A DNA stretch of 64,000 bases from positions 118,877 to 182,876 of the forward strand of contig CALMUP010000028.1 in the NCBI GenBank assembly GCA_937872895.1, written 5' to 3'. This stretch comes from an uncultured Verrucomicrobiota bacterium (GTDB lineage Bacteria; Verrucomicrobiota; Kiritimatiellia; CAIVKH01). The translations under genes and the position numbers were made by a program. Below, one piece after another: positions 25,510-35,497 of this stretch. Within the stretch, counting starts at the first letter, position 1; each line of letters opens with the position of its first letter. A model generated the notes under the pieces. That model saw only the letters and a program-made list of their open reading frames with translations, ran no database searches and was not told the origin of the DNA.

Positions 25510-27003
25510 TTATGGTTCGGCGTCCTTTCCAATTCCGAAACGGATCAGGTACAGCAGGCGGATCGACTTCCGGCCGCTCGCGCGTTCGTAGCCGATCAGT
25601 CCCTTGAGAATATTCCATGACTTGGCCGGGCGGTCAACCGAGGCGTCACGCCGGTAATCAAAGACCGGGAACAACGAGACATACCGCTGCTCGTCCCCGC
25701 GACGCTGGTTCCGGTACAGGCCCCACAGCACCTCGTGGTCGATCCGGTCCCCGTTCCGCTCGCGGGTGTAGAGCGACCACAGGGGCGACCAGTTGCGCTC
25801 GACCGAGGCGGCGTGCCCGAACGGCCAGAGGTCGGGCACCCGCAGCATGCTGGCCTCCCCGTCGCGCCGGTAGGTGTAGAGCGGCCAGAGCTTGTTGCGG
25901 CGGGCGACCACCGGGGGATTGGCCACGCCCTCCTGGGCCGGCCCCGCGGCAAACACCGTGGTGTTGTAGTAGAACGGGACGAGGTAGAACCGCCGCCAGT
26001 CGGTGTCGGGCCGCTGGTCGCGGATGGTCCAGACGATCGGCCACAGGTAGAAAGTGCGGTCGAGGTCGCCGATCGTCTTGCGCCCCCACAGCGGCCAGAC
26101 ATACCGCAGGTCCACCTCCTCGGTCACCCGGCGCTGGTAGAACGGCCAGGGCGCGAAGATCACCCGCCCGTCCTGTCCCTTCGTGTAGCGGAAAAACGGG
26201 GGAAGCACCCACCAGGTGTTCTCGGTGTTGAGCTTGAGCCGCCCGTAGAGCGGAAACAGGATGTGGCCGCTGCCCTTGCTGTGTTTGTAGTCGTAGGTGA
26301 CATCGGTGTAGAACGGCCAGAGGATGGCGCGCTTGTGGAATTTGCCCTCGTGGTGGTTGACCGCGTAGAACGGGAAGAACCGGTGCCGGTAGATGTGCCC
26401 GCGCTCGCTGGTGGTGCGCGATATCAGCGGCCACAGCACGTTGTGGGTCTCGAGGTCGTTGAGGGTGCTGTAGGAGTAGAGCGGGAACAGCGCGAAGGAA
26501 ATCTGGTCGCGGCCGACGAAGTCCTTGATCGTGCCGCCCACCGGGAACAAGGCCCGGTAGGTGTCGCCCGAGGCGTCGCGGCCCTGGAAGTAGAACGGGA
26601 TCAGCCAGGTGCGGTACCGGTCCCCGGTATCGTTGGTGGTGTGGTTGAAGCCGTAGAAGACGAGGAAACGCCAGTAGTTCTCGTCGACGGTGGTGCGGTT
26701 GTTGCCGAGCGGCCAGAGGTAGTCGTGGATGGTGCGGTCCAGCACCGGATCCTCGACCTGGCTGTAGAACGGGCGCACCGCATCGAGTTCGTGGCCGGCC
26801 TCCGACTGCGCGCGTTCGTAGAGCGGACCGAGGACCTTCAGGCGCCAGTCGCCGTTGACGTCGCGGTAACGGCTCGCGAAAAAGCCGGCGTCGAATCCGC
26901 CGTCATCGGTGCTCTCGGCGCGCAGGGATGCCACGAACCCGGAGGTCCAGAGCACCAGCGCGGCAAGCAGGAACGCACGGGCCTGTCGGTTCAGGTCAAG
27001 CAC
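25510..27003 (-). CDS. Exported aromatic 'WPL/FPL'-repeat protein next to mla genes
   Basis: A 497-residue protein with signal peptide (about residues 8-30). From about 75 to 450 it consists of repeats of roughly 25-40 residues ending in motifs such as [33 protein letters not shown] and Y-V-W-P-L-W-G. The dense alternating aromatic/polar pattern suggests many beta-strands, possibly an outer-membrane or beta-sheet repeat fold. I know no function for this family. It overlaps the glmM end by 13 bases and precedes mlaE. The GTG at 27003 was chosen for its GGAGG about nine bases upstream. Confidence 0.7.
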   Translation of the reverse strand: MLDLNRQARAFLLAALVLWTSGFVASLRAESTDDGGFDAGFFASRYRDVNGDWRLKVLGPLYERAQSEAGHELDAVRPFYSQVEDPVLDRTIHDYLWPLGNNRTTVDENYWRFLVFYGFNHTTNDTGDRYRTWLIPFYFQGRDASGDTYRALFPVGGTIKDFVGRDQISFALFPLYSYSTLNDLETHNVLWPLISRTTSERGHIYRHRFFPFYAVNHHEGKFHKRAILWPFYTDVTYDYKHSKGSGHILFPLYGRLKLNTENTWWVLPPFFRYTKGQDGRVIFAPWPFYQRRVTEEVDLRYVWPLWGRKTIGDLDRTFYLWPIVWTIRDQRPDTDWRRFYLVPFYYNTTVFAAGPAQEGVANPPVVARRNKLWPLYTYRRDGEASMLRVPDLWPFGHAASVERNWSPLWSLYTRERNGDRIDHEVLWGLYRNQRRGDEQRYVSLFPVFDYRRDASVDRPAKSWNILKGLIGYERASGRKSIRLLYLIRFGIGKDAEP

Positions 27004-28343
27004 CGCCGCACCGCCTCCGCGAGCATGGCCACCAGCCGGTCGGTCATCTCCTCGGTCGGCCCCTCCACCATCACCCGGCACATCGATTGCGTGCCGGAAT
27101 AGCGGATCAGCACCCGTCCCTGGTCCTCCAATTCGTCCTCGGCGGCCTTGATCGCTTCGGTGATGCCGGGGATCGTCTCGATCGGGGGCTTCGACTTGAC
27201 GTCGATGTTGACCAGCCGCTGCGGGGTCATCGCCATCACCGTGGCCAGTTCGGAGAGCGGCCGGCCGGTGCGCTGCATGACGGAGAGGAGCTGGAGCGCC
27301 GAGATGATGCCGTCGCCGGTGGTGTGGTGGTCGAGGAAGATCATGTGGCCGGAAGCCTCGCCGCCGATCACCGCATCCTTCTGCTTCATCGCCTCCAGCA
27401 CATAACGGTCGCCCACCTGCGCGGCGACATAGTCGATGCCGAGCTGCTTGAAGGCCCGGTACAGGCCGAAATTCGCCATGACCGTGGTGACGACGAGGTT
27501 GTTCTTCAGGCGTCCGCGGGCCTTGAGGTCCTTGGCGCAGATGGCGAGGAGGTGGTCGCCGGTGAGTTCGTTGCCCTTGTCATCCACGGCGATCACCCGG
27601 TCGCCGTCGCCGTCGAAGGCGAGGCCGACGTGGGCCTGGGTCTCCAGCACCTTGTACTTCAGGTCCTCGGTGTGCTGGGAACCGCAGTTGAGGTTGATGT
27701 TGGTGCCGTCGGGTTTGTCGTGGATGGCGATGACCTCGGCGCCGAGTTCGGCGAACACGGTCGGGGCGATCTTGTAGGTCGCGCCGTTGGCGCAATCGAG
27801 GACGATCTTCAGGCCCTCGAGGCTGAGGTCCTCCGGAAACGAGTTCTTGCAGAACACGATGTAGCGGCCGGCGGCATCATCGATGCGCTTGGCCTTGCCG
27901 ACTTCACCGGCGGTCGGGCGGATGTCCTTGATGCGGCCGGAGAGGATCAGGTCCTCGATCGCATTCTCCTCGGCGTCGGGCAGCTTGTACCCGTTGTCGG
28001 AAAAGATCTTGATGCCGTTGTCCTGGTAGGGATTGTGCGAGGCGGAGATGACCAGCCCGGCATCGGCCCGCATGCTGCGGGTGATGAAGGCGATGCCCGG
28101 GGTCGGCATCGGCCCGACCAGCAGCACGTCCACGCCCATCGAGCAGATGCCGGCGGTCAGCGCATTCTCGAGCATGTAGCCACTGACCCGCGTATCCTTG
28201 CCGATCAGGATGCGGTGGCGGCGGTGCTGGTTCTTCTTGCAGGTGTAGGCGGTGGCGCGCCCGATCTCGAGCACCATTTCCGCGGTCATCGGATTGATAT
28301 TCGCCACACCACGAACGCCATCGGTACCAAATAAACGACCCAT
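26991..28343 (-). CDS. glmM: Phosphoglucosamine mutase (GlmM)
   Basis: Interconverts glucosamine-6-phosphate and glucosamine-1-phosphate for UDP-GlcNAc, hence peptidoglycan and LPS. The 450-residue protein begins [12 protein letters not shown], has the phosphoserine loop I-S-A-S-H-N-P (Ser102), the metal site D-G-D-G-D-R, the specificity loop G-G-E-A-S-G-H, and the phosphate-binding R-Y-S-G-T-Q near the C-terminus. The ATG at 28343 has AAAGGA six bases upstream. Confidence 0.96.
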   Translation of the reverse strand: MGRLFGTDGVRGVANINPMTAEMVLEIGRATAYTCKKNQHRRHRILIGKDTRVSGYMLENALTAGICSMGVDVLLVGPMPTPGIAFITRSMRADAGLVISASHNPYQDNGIKIFSDNGYKLPDAEENAIEDLILSGRIKDIRPTAGEVGKAKRIDDAAGRYIVFCKNSFPEDLSLEGLKIVLDCANGATYKIAPTVFAELGAEVIAIHDKPDGTNINLNCGSQHTEDLKYKVLETQAHVGLAFDGDGDRVIAVDDKGNELTGDHLLAICAKDLKARGRLKNNLVVTTVMANFGLYRAFKQLGIDYVAAQVGDRYVLEAMKQKDAVIGGEASGHMIFLDHHTTGDGIISALQLLSVMQRTGRPLSELATVMAMTPQRLVNIDVKSKPPIETIPGITEAIKAAEDELEDQGRVLIRYSGTQSMCRVMVEGPTEEMTDRLVAMLAEAVRRCLT

Positions 28344-28353
28344 AGGATTTCCT

Positions 28354-29553
28354 TTATGCTTTCCACAACGAAACGGTGGCGTGGACGATTTCATCCAGCG
28401 CGACCGACGCCAACGCCTGCTGGTCCGGATGAAGGGACGTGATCCAATCGAGGTAGGCGACCCCGGCGGGACGTGACGCGGCCAGCGAAGCCAGCGGTGC
28501 GGCATCGACCGCCGGGTTGTTTTTCAACGCGGCCGCCATGGCGGGCCACGCGGCGCGGAAGGCCTCCTGCTCGCGGCGGTATCCGCGGCTCTTGTCGTCC
28601 GTCGCATGCGACAGGGCGGCGATCGAGGCGTCCATCTTGCCGGCCAGTTCGGCCAGGCGCTTGATCCGCTCGTCGAGGATGGTGTCCAGCACCGCGAGCG
28701 CGCCGGTGATGCAGGCGGCGGCATACGCGTCGGCGGACATGAACGGCCGACGCACCGTGTCGTACCAGCGGGCCAGCGCACGGATGCTGCCGATGTACCA
28801 GAGGTTGTTGACGATCAGGCGGTGGACCGGCCCGTAGGCCTCCTGCGGATAGGCGCGGTGTCCGGGTGCGGGAACCGGCGGCACGACCAGTCGGTTCGGC
28901 TCCGTCACGTCGTGGCGCAGCACCGAACCGGCGGCGACCACGGTGCCGAAGGCCACGCGGACCGGACCGACCAGGCCGCCCTGCCCGCCGAGGAAGACCG
29001 GCGGCTGGTTCAGCAGCACGCCGCGCACGACATCGCCGATCAGCGACGGCGTGGCCTTGTCCTGGTGCGGGGTGAAATTGAAGTGGATGTAGGAGGAGCC
29101 GACCTCGCTGTGGTTCTTGCGGCTGGTGCCGCCGCTCATCAGGCAGTCGCAGAAATTGACCAGGCTGCCGAGGGTCACGTAGGACATCAATACCGTCTGC
29201 TTGAGCCCGACCGCATGCGCGCCGCTCGCCTGTTCCTCGAGCAGGCAGCCGGGACGCACATGGGCATTCCCGCCCATCGAGGCGCCGTCGAGAAACACCG
29301 AGCCGTCGAAGAAGCCCGAGGCCAGCGTCACCTTGTGGCCAAGCTGGCAGTTGCGCACCACGGCCGGGCCTTCGCTGCCGATCACCGATCCGGGTCCGAT
29401 CGAGGTGGCGGCGCCTTCGATCCGGCTGCCCGGATGCAGGGTGGCGCTCTTCGCGATGCGCTCCGGTTTCACGTCCGACCCGACATACACCGCCGCCGGG
29501 TCGGGGATGGACACGCCGCGCTGGATCAACTGCTGGATCAAGGGGAGAGGCAT
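28354..29553 (-). CDS. Left-handed beta-helix protein related to UDP-GlcNAc pyrophosphorylase C-terminal domains
   Basis: A 399-residue protein. Residues about 20-235 form hexapeptide beta-helix turns ([35 protein letters not shown]), as in the acetyltransferase half of GlmU-like enzymes. No N-terminal nucleotidyltransferase domain is present. The C-terminal 150 residues are helical. Position directly before glmM (10-base gap) suggests a role in amino-sugar nucleotide metabolism. Its ATG overlaps the upstream permease stop (TGATG). The exact reaction is not predictable. Confidence 0.65.
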   Translation of the reverse strand: MPLPLIQQLIQRGVSIPDPAAVYVGSDVKPERIAKSATLHPGSRIEGAATSIGPGSVIGSEGPAVVRNCQLGHKVTLASGFFDGSVFLDGASMGGNAHVRPGCLLEEQASGAHAVGLKQTVLMSYVTLGSLVNFCDCLMSGGTSRKNHSEVGSSYIHFNFTPHQDKATPSLIGDVVRGVLLNQPPVFLGGQGGLVGPVRVAFGTVVAAGSVLRHDVTEPNRLVVPPVPAPGHRAYPQEAYGPVHRLIVNNLWYIGSIRALARWYDTVRRPFMSADAYAAACITGALAVLDTILDERIKRLAELAGKMDASIAALSHATDDKSRGYRREQEAFRAAWPAMAAALKNNPAVDAAPLASLAASRPAGVAYLDWITSLHPDQQALASVALDEIVHATVSLWKA

Positions 29554-30683
29554 CAGATCCACTCCTTGATGTACTGGCTGCGCAACAGCCGCCAGGCCAC
29601 GACCAGGAAGGCGGTCAGCGGGATGGCGAGGATCATGCCGAGCAGGCCGTTCAGCGCCGAGCCCCAGAACAGGATGGCGACGATGATGGTCATCGGATGC
29701 AGGCCGGTCGTCTGGCCCATGATCCGGGGCGTCAGGATGTAGCCCTCGATGCATTGCACCAGCACGAAGACCACGCCCACCGCGGCCAGCATGGCGAGGC
29801 CGCCATCCGGAGTGAACCACGCGAGCGGCAGCACCACCGCGAGGCCGATGATGTTGCCGAGGTACGGCACGATGTTGAGCAGGCCCAGCAGGAATCCCAG
29901 CACCGCACCGTGCGGGACCCCCACGACGGCGAAGCCGATGGCAAACAGCAAACCCTGAAAGAAGGCGATGACCAGTTGGCCGCGGAAGAACGCGACCATG
30001 ATGCCGGCGAATTCGGTAATGAGGTACACGACGTTGGCGCGGGTTTCCGGCTTGAGAAACGGTAGATGTTTACCGACATCCTCGCCGCCCAGGCTCGGGG
30101 CGCGGAGCATGAACACCACGTAGATCGGCAGAACCAGCCAGCCGAGCAGGCCGGTGATCGACTGGAACACGAAAGATCCGGTCGAGACCACGCCCTGCCC
30201 CAGCATGGTGGCGGAGGAGGCGAGCAGGTCGCCCTTGCCCTGCGCCCAAGCACTCAACCGCTCCTTGAGCCCGTGCCGGGCAATCCAGTCGCGCAACAAG
30301 GGGAGTTGCTCCTGCATCCAGGTCTGTCCGCGGTCGATCCAGACCGGCAATTCGTTCAGCAACCCATTCACCTGCTGCACGATCAGCACGCCGAAATAGT
30401 AGAACACGGCAAGTACGGGCAGGATGAACGACACCAGCACCGCGACCAGCGCCAGGTTGTCGCTCTTCAATCGATCGCGCAGCCATCCGTAATACGGCTT
30501 CATCAAGGTGGCGATGATCGCGGCGACGGCGAGCGGGAGGAACACCCCGGAGAACCGGACGAAGAACAACAGGATCAGCGCGGAGAGCCAGAGGATGATC
30601 GCGACCATCACGACCAGACTGACCGTGGTCAGTGCGGCAGCCATGATCTTCTTTTGGCGGTCGGAAAACACCCAAGGCAACAT
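29553..30683 (-). CDS. AI-2E family (PerM-type) membrane transporter
   Basis: A 376-residue inner-membrane protein with about eight hydrophobic segments. The C-terminal half has the family motifs P-H-G-A-V-L-G-F-L-L-G-L-L-N-I-V-P-Y-L-G and I-L-T-P-R-I-M-G, plus L-H-P-M-T-I-I-V. Members export autoinducer-2 or act as Na+/H+ antiporters. The substrate is unknown here. The ATG at 30683 lies just before the first TM; ATG at residue 14 is possible. First gene of the glmM-mla unit. Confidence 0.83.
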   Translation of the reverse strand: MLPWVFSDRQKKIMAAALTTVSLVVMVAIILWLSALILLFFVRFSGVFLPLAVAAIIATLMKPYYGWLRDRLKSDNLALVAVLVSFILPVLAVFYYFGVLIVQQVNGLLNELPVWIDRGQTWMQEQLPLLRDWIARHGLKERLSAWAQGKGDLLASSATMLGQGVVSTGSFVFQSITGLLGWLVLPIYVVFMLRAPSLGGEDVGKHLPFLKPETRANVVYLITEFAGIMVAFFRGQLVIAFFQGLLFAIGFAVVGVPHGAVLGFLLGLLNIVPYLGNIIGLAVVLPLAWFTPDGGLAMLAAVGVVFVLVQCIEGYILTPRIMGQTTGLHPMTIIVAILFWGSALNGLLGMILAIPLTAFLVVAWRLLRSQYIKEWI

Positions 30684-30742
30684 AATGGCCTGACTATAAA
30701 TCAGTTTGGGGCTTTTGAAACTAAAAATGCGGACGGGGGACG

Positions 30743-31504
30743 TCAGCCGCGAAAGCTGTTTTTCCGAAGGCGCAACGCACCCAGCACCACCGCGTCGGGC
30801 GCGTCGTCCGGCAGGCCAACCCACTGACGGACCGGGCGCTGTGCGACCCGCAGAAACGGGTTGGTGGCCCGCTCCTCGGCGAGGGTCGACGGCGTCGAGG
30901 GGTTCCCGCGGGCCAACGCGGAAGCCACCTGTTCGCGACGGCGAGCAATGGCCGGGTTGCCGGACTCCACGGCGGCGGCAAAGGCGAGGTTGGAAACGGT
31001 GTATTCATGTCCGAAGTACAACCGGGTTTCGTCCGGGAACCGGGCCAGGCGACCAAGGGAGTCCCACATGGTCGCGGCCGCGGCCGGCGGGAAACGCCCG
31101 CAACCGGCGCCGAACAGGCAGTCGCCGGTGAAGAGCGCGGCGGCCTCCGGGAGGTGGTAGGCCACATGGGGTACGGCATGGCCGGGCGTGTCAACCACCG
31201 CGAACCGCAACCCGGCCAACGACAGGACCACGCCTGGTTCGGCCACAATATCCACCTCGAACGGAGCGGGAACAGGTCCGGCCACCGGGACGTGCGATCG
31301 TCGGCGCAGCGCGGCGACTCCTCCGGTGTGATCGCCGTCGTAATGGGTGATCAGGATGGCCGACGCGCGACGCCCGGCGCGCGCCAACCAGGCGATCACG
31401 GGCGCGGCCTCGCCGGGATCGACGATGACCGTCGCTTCACCATGGCACACGGCGAACGCGAAATTGTCCTCCAACACGGGAATCACATGGATGGCGGGAG
31501 GCAT
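30743..31504 (-). CDS. gloB: Hydroxyacylglutathione hydrolase (glyoxalase II) family
   Basis: A 253-residue metallo-beta-lactamase-fold enzyme of the GloB type, which hydrolyses lactoylglutathione in methylglyoxal detoxification. N-terminal D-N-F-A-F matches GloB's D-N-Y. The metal motif reads T-H-Y-D-G-D-H-T-G-G, with Asp where the second His of THxHxDH is usual. T-P-G-H, F-T-G-D-C-L-F, Y-F-G-H-E-Y-T and a C-terminal glutathione-binding-like R-A-T-N-P-F-L-R follow. The ATG at 31504 was chosen because longer frames run into tRNA-Val. Altered metal ligand could change metal preference. Confidence 0.82.
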   Translation of the reverse strand: MPPAIHVIPVLEDNFAFAVCHGEATVIVDPGEAAPVIAWLARAGRRASAILITHYDGDHTGGVAALRRRSHVPVAGPVPAPFEVDIVAEPGVVLSLAGLRFAVVDTPGHAVPHVAYHLPEAAALFTGDCLFGAGCGRFPPAAAATMWDSLGRLARFPDETRLYFGHEYTVSNLAFAAAVESGNPAIARRREQVASALARGNPSTPSTLAEERATNPFLRVAQRPVRQWVGLPDDAPDAVVLGALRLRKNSFRG

Positions 31505-31557
31505 CGTCGACGGGTTTGGTTCGGGGTGGTTACCTGCAACCTTCGCTTCGCGAAGGT

Positions 31558-31634
31558 TGGTGGGCGGTGAGGGACTCGAACCCCCGACATTCACGGTGTA
31601 AACGTGACGCTCTAACCAACTGAGCTAACCGCCC
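31558..31634 (-). tRNA. tRNA-Val (anticodon TAC)
   Basis: A full cloverleaf of 77 bases on the minus strand including encoded CCA. Acceptor GGGCGGT/ACCGCCC, D-arm GCTCAGTTGGTTAGAGC, anticodon loop TTTACAC in a TCACG/CGTGA stem, T-loop TTCGAGT. It reads GUA and other Val codons. Confidence 0.95.
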
Positions 31635-31695
31635 ACGCTTGAAACTTTTTCCATTGGCGAGGCAAGCCTAATGGTATTTACTGCGAGGTCAAGCG

Positions 31696-32325
31696 ATGAA
31701 CGTAACCAACCCTACGGCAACCCTCGGCATACTCGGCTCCGGCCGGGGCAGCAACCTGCAGTCGATCCTGGATGCCATCGCGGCCGGCACCTTGCCGGTC
31801 ACGGTCGGTTGCGTGATCGCCGACGTGGCCGATGCCTTCATCCTGGAGCGGGCGCGACGGGTCGGGGTGCCGGCCTTTCATGTGGACATGGCCCCGTTCA
31901 AGTCCAAACTGGACGGCACGGCGGAGGCGCGGGTAATCGACCTGTTGCGCAGCCATGGGGTTAACCTCGTCGTGCTGGCCGGTTTCATGCGCATCGTGAA
32001 GCCGGGATTGCTCGCCGCCTTCCCGAACCGCGTCCTGAACATCCACCCATCACTGCTGCCCGCCTTTCCGGGACTGGCCGCGTGGGAGCAGGCGTTGCAC
32101 TACGGGGCGAAGGTGGCGGGCTGCACGGTGCATTTCGTCGATGCCGGAATGGATACCGGCCCGATCATCCTCCAGCGCACCGTGCCGGTGCTCGATGCCG
32201 ATACGCCATCGACCTTGCACGCGCGGATCCAGGAGCAGGAGCACCTCGCCTATCCGGAGGCGATCGGCCGGGTGGCCTGCGGCGCGGTCCGGATCGAAGG
32301 CCGCCGCGTCGTGTCGGTGGCTTAA
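31696..32325 (+). CDS. purN: Phosphoribosylglycinamide formyltransferase (PurN)
   Basis: Transfers formyl from 10-formyl-THF to GAR, step three of purine synthesis. The 209-residue protein has the phosphate loop [14 protein letters not shown], the catalytic [12 protein letters not shown] and [13 protein letters not shown]. Its TAA shares bases with the stop of rph on the other strand (TTAA palindrome), so the two genes converge with zero spacing. Confidence 0.95.
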   Translation: MNVTNPTATLGILGSGRGSNLQSILDAIAAGTLPVTVGCVIADVADAFILERARRVGVPAFHVDMAPFKSKLDGTAEARVIDLLRSHGVNLVVLAGFMRIVKPGLLAAFPNRVLNIHPSLLPAFPGLAAWEQALHYGAKVAGCTVHFVDAGMDTGPIILQRTVPVLDADTPSTLHARIQEQEHLAYPEAIGRVACGAVRIEGRRVVSVA

Positions 32326-33059
32326 CGCCCGTTCTGCCGCTGTGCCTTGATCAGTTTCCGGATCCCGCTGCGACCCAGGTCAAGCATCGCGGTCAATTCA
32401 TCCGGCGTAAACGGCTGATCCTCGGCGGTGCCCTGGACTTCGACGAATTTGCCCGATGCGGTCATGACCAGGTTCATGTCCACCTGCGCGGCGAGGTCCT
32501 CGGTGTAGCACAAGTCCAGCATCGGCACGCCGTGGACCACGCCGACACTGACCGCAGCAACCGCCTCGCGGATCGGATCCACCTTCAGGTCGCCCCGCTT
32601 CATCAAGGCATCCACCGCCAACCGCAAGGCCACAAAGGCCCCGGTGATCGACGCGGTGCGGGTTCCCCCATCCGCCTGCAGCACATCGCAGTCGATCCAG
32701 AGGGTGCGCGGCCCCAGTTTCTCGAGATCCACCACCGCCCGCAACGACCGGCCGATCAACCGCTGGATCTCCTGGGTGCGGCCGGACGGTTTGCCGGAAG
32801 TCACTTCGCGGCGACACCGGTCGGCCGTCGAGTACGGCAGCATGCTGTATTCCGCGGTCAGCCACCCGCCGGTCTGGCCGGACGACTTCATCCAGCGCGG
32901 AACCTCGTCCTCCACGCTCACCGCACACACCACCCGGGTCTGCCCCATCGCCACCAGCACCGACCCCAGGGCGGCCGGGGCGAATCCGGGATGCAGGCTG
33001 AACGGGCGGAGTTGGTCGGGTTTGCGCCCATCGGCACGGCGGGGGGTGGTTGGTTTCAT
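32322..33059 (-). CDS. rph: Ribonuclease PH
   Basis: Phosphorolytic 3'-5' exoribonuclease trimming tRNA 3' ends. The 245-residue length is normal. Visible are [12 protein letters not shown] at the N-terminus, [15 protein letters not shown], and the phosphate/metal site [17 protein letters not shown] 33059 begins the conserved part. It overlaps purN tail to tail by four bases. Confidence 0.95.
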   Translation of the reverse strand: MKPTTPRRADGRKPDQLRPFSLHPGFAPAALGSVLVAMGQTRVVCAVSVEDEVPRWMKSSGQTGGWLTAEYSMLPYSTADRCRREVTSGKPSGRTQEIQRLIGRSLRAVVDLEKLGPRTLWIDCDVLQADGGTRTASITGAFVALRLAVDALMKRGDLKVDPIREAVAAVSVGVVHGVPMLDLCYTEDLAAQVDMNLVMTASGKFVEVQGTAEDQPFTPDELTAMLDLGRSGIRKLIKAQRQNGR

Positions 33060-33257
33060 GCCGCATTCATAAGCTGCCGGCTCCCAAGGGGCAAGTACCT
33101 TGTTCGTACGTGCCGGAAAGCCGCAAACCATCCAATTCGTACCGTCAGCCCCCACTCCACTACCCGCACGCAGGTAGTTAATTCGTTTGAATCAAGGTGT
33201 CCTATCGTTTAGTGATGTTCATAGAGGGTGAGCAAGGACGAGACCACGGCCCCACGC

Positions 33258-34052
33258 ATGAAAAAAACGCTAATAACCTGTTTAATGGCCCTAACTGCGG
33301 GTCTGGTACCGGTGCGTGGTGCCTTGTTGACCTTGACCGAATATTTCTCTGGGGTTTCCGGCATTTTTTTCCTGGAGTTCAATCAATTCAATCCCGCTTG
33401 GGGTGTTCTCAATTCCGTGACGCTGACGCTGAACCTCTATAGTGACGGTGGTATCCTGCGTTTCGATAACGATGGGACCCTGGGTGCCTCGGGCAATGTC
33501 CGTTTCGGGTCGCAAGGATTTCTTTACTCGGAAGACATTACTGGCGACGCCGAACTGGATTTGGTAAACGCGATCGCCCGGTCAGGAAATATCGCGGTGA
33601 ACGTGGCAGCCGATGATGGTGACGCCGAAGTGGGCGGAACAGCGAATTTCAGTTTCAGCGGAAGCGATTACGCGCAAGTTATTGGCAGCAAGTACACCGG
33701 GAGCCGCACCGAGGATGTCACCGAGTACGGCGATGCCTTTTACGGCACAGCAACGTTCACCGTAACCGCCGAAGCACTCCAGTATGTGACCGCATCCGCA
33801 TTTGGCGGTGCCCAGCAGTTCATCGACCCGAGCACGGTTTCCGGCTCGGTGGTCGTTGTTTACAATTACTCGGGCAGTGGGCCGCCACCGCCGGAACCGG
33901 ACCCGGACCCGGACCCGGATCCGGACCCGGATCCGGAGCCGCAACCGAGTGCAGTACCTGAGCCATCCACAATGTTGCTTATGTCCATGGCGATGTTTGT
34001 ACTGCGTGCGTTGCGCGTGCACCGTCGCAAGGTTACCGTCCAACCGGCGTAA
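33258..34052 (+). CDS. PEP-CTERM sorting-domain protein, choice-of-anchor E-like
   Basis: A 264-residue exported protein. It has a signal peptide (MKKTLITCLMALTAG), a beta-rich domain (about 25-205) with F-N-P-A-W-G-V-L-N-S-V-T-L-T-L resembling choice-of-anchor E domains, a linker of repeated Asp-Pro (about 213-235), and a C-terminal PEP-CTERM signal: V-P-E-P-S-T, hydrophobic helix, then R-x-x-R-R-K. PEP-CTERM proteins are cut by an exosortase and often glycosylated or part of extracellular matrix. No exosortase gene is in this window. The ATG at 33258 was chosen for the signal peptide; the GTG at 33228 is an alternative. Confidence 0.85.
   Translation: MKKTLITCLMALTAGLVPVRGALLTLTEYFSGVSGIFFLEFNQFNPAWGVLNSVTLTLNLYSDGGILRFDNDGTLGASGNVRFGSQGFLYSEDITGDAELDLVNAIARSGNIAVNVAADDGDAEVGGTANFSFSGSDYAQVIGSKYTGSRTEDVTEYGDAFYGTATFTVTAEALQYVTASAFGGAQQFIDPSTVSGSVVVVYNYSGSGPPPPEPDPDPDPDPDPDPEPQPSAVPEPSTMLLMSMAMFVLRALRVHRRKVTVQPA
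33900..33941 (+). repeat. Hexanucleotide GACCCG microsatellite in the Asp-Pro linker
   Basis: Seven consecutive units of GACCCG with single-base variants (GATCCG, GAGCCG) encode the D-P/E-P linker. The repeat could change length by slippage without shifting the frame. Confidence 0.75.
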
Positions 34053-34183
34053 CCTGCCGCTACCGCCTCATCAGCCCTTCCCCATGCTGTCCATCTACTG
34101 GAAAGGCGATGCTGATCGCTGTCCAATACTTGGATGATCGCTTGTGCAACACCCGTGGGTGTGCGTAGCTACCGGAGGGAAAC

Positions 34184-34260
34184 TGGTGCGCTCGGCGGGG
34201 GTCGAACCCACAACCTACGGCTTCGGAGGCCGTCACTCTATCCAATTGAGCTACGAGCGC
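34184..34260 (-). tRNA. tRNA-Arg (anticodon CCG)
   Basis: A 77-base cloverleaf on the minus strand with encoded CCA. Acceptor GCGCTCG/CGAGCGC, D-arm GCTCAATTGGATAGAGT, anticodon stem ACGGC/GCCGT around loop CTCCGAA, T-loop TTCGACC. Reads CGG Arg codons. Confidence 0.94.
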
Positions 34261-34317
34261 GTATAGGATTTCGGGTGTCCGTGTTCGGGTTTCAGGAAAA
34301 CCTGAATCCCAATCGCG

Positions 34318-35397
34318 TCAACCGTTCTTCTGTTCGAAGTCTTTCATAAACGCTACGAGGGCGTCAACGCCTTCCGCGGGAAACGCATTGTAGATCGAAG
34401 CGCGGATGCCGCCGACCGAACGATGGCCCTTGAGGCCCTTGAGACCGCGCGAGGAGGCTTCCTTGACGAACTTCTCCTCGAGTTCCTCGGAGGGCAGGCG
34501 GAAGGTCACGTTCATGTTCGAACGGTAGGCCTTGTCGGCCGTGCCGCGGTAGAATCCGGTCGCATCAATGGCGTTGTAAAGCACCGCTGCCTTGGTATCG
34601 TTGAGCTGCTGCATCGATGCCAAGCCGCCCTTGCCGAGCAGCCAGCGGGTGACCAGCATGACGATGTAGATCGGGAAGCACGGAGGGGTGTTGTACATCG
34701 ACTCGTTCTCGATGTGCGTCTTGTACCGGAAGATCACCGGCACCTTGTCCGAGACACGCTCGGCGAGGTCCTTGCGGATGACCACGAGGGTCACGCCGGC
34801 CGGTCCCATGTTTTTTTGCGCGCCGGCGTAGATCAGGCCGAACTGCGAGACATCCACCGGACGGTTGAAGATATCCGACGACATATCAGCGACCAGCGGC
34901 GAGCCGGCCTTCGGGAACGACTTCCACTGCGTGCCCTCGATCGTCTCGTTGGAGGTGACGTGGGCATAGGCGGCCCCGGGGGTCCATTTCAACTCGGCCT
35001 CGCCGGGCATGCGCGAAGGCTGGGCCTTGCTGACGTCGGCCGCGAGGTTGACCTTGCCGAACAGCTTGGCCTCCTTGATCGCCTTGCTGGCCCAGGAACC
35101 GGAATGCGTGTAGTCGGCGGTCTGGTCGGCCGACAACAGGTTCATCGGCACCATGGCGAACTGGGTGCTGGCACCGCCGGTCAGGAAGAGCACCGCATAG
35201 TCGTCGGAAATGCCAAGCAGCTTGCGGATGTTGGCTTCGGCCTCGGCCTGCACCGCCATGTATTCCTTGCCGCGGTGGCTCATCTCCATCAGAGACATGC
35301 CCGCACCCTGGAAATCGACAAACTGGGATTGGGCCTCAACGAGGACTTGCTCGGGAAGAACGGCGGGACCGGCACTGAAATTATATACGCGTGACAT
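34318..35397 (-). CDS. serC: Phosphoserine aminotransferase (SerC)
   Basis: PLP-dependent transfer of amino from glutamate to 3-phosphohydroxypyruvate in serine synthesis; also used in pyridoxal synthesis. The 359-residue protein starts M-S-R-V-Y-N-F-S-A-G-P-A, has G-G-A-S-T-Q-F near 75 and the PLP lysine in Y-A-G-A-Q-K-N-M-G-P-A-G. The C-terminal G-H-R-S-V-G-G-I-R-A-S-I-Y-N is diagnostic. GGAG lies eight bases before the ATG. Works downstream of SerA, found at 4.9-6.5 kb. Confidence 0.96.
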   Translation of the reverse strand: MSRVYNFSAGPAVLPEQVLVEAQSQFVDFQGAGMSLMEMSHRGKEYMAVQAEAEANIRKLLGISDDYAVLFLTGGASTQFAMVPMNLLSADQTADYTHSGSWASKAIKEAKLFGKVNLAADVSKAQPSRMPGEAELKWTPGAAYAHVTSNETIEGTQWKSFPKAGSPLVADMSSDIFNRPVDVSQFGLIYAGAQKNMGPAGVTLVVIRKDLAERVSDKVPVIFRYKTHIENESMYNTPPCFPIYIVMLVTRWLLGKGGLASMQQLNDTKAAVLYNAIDATGFYRGTADKAYRSNMNVTFRLPSEELEEKFVKEASSRGLKGLKGHRSVGGIRASIYNAFPAEGVDALVAFMKDFEQKNG

Positions 35398-35497
35398 GAT
35401 GGATCTCCGTAAATTAAGGCGATAATAGTACCACTACGAACGCGTCAGTTCAATCATTCTTAGAGTGCAACCGGGGGCCGGTTTACCTACCTCGCCG

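Noticed and set aside
26928..28334. 468-codon plus-strand frame opposite glmM
   Set aside because: Antisense artefact of the well-supported glmM.
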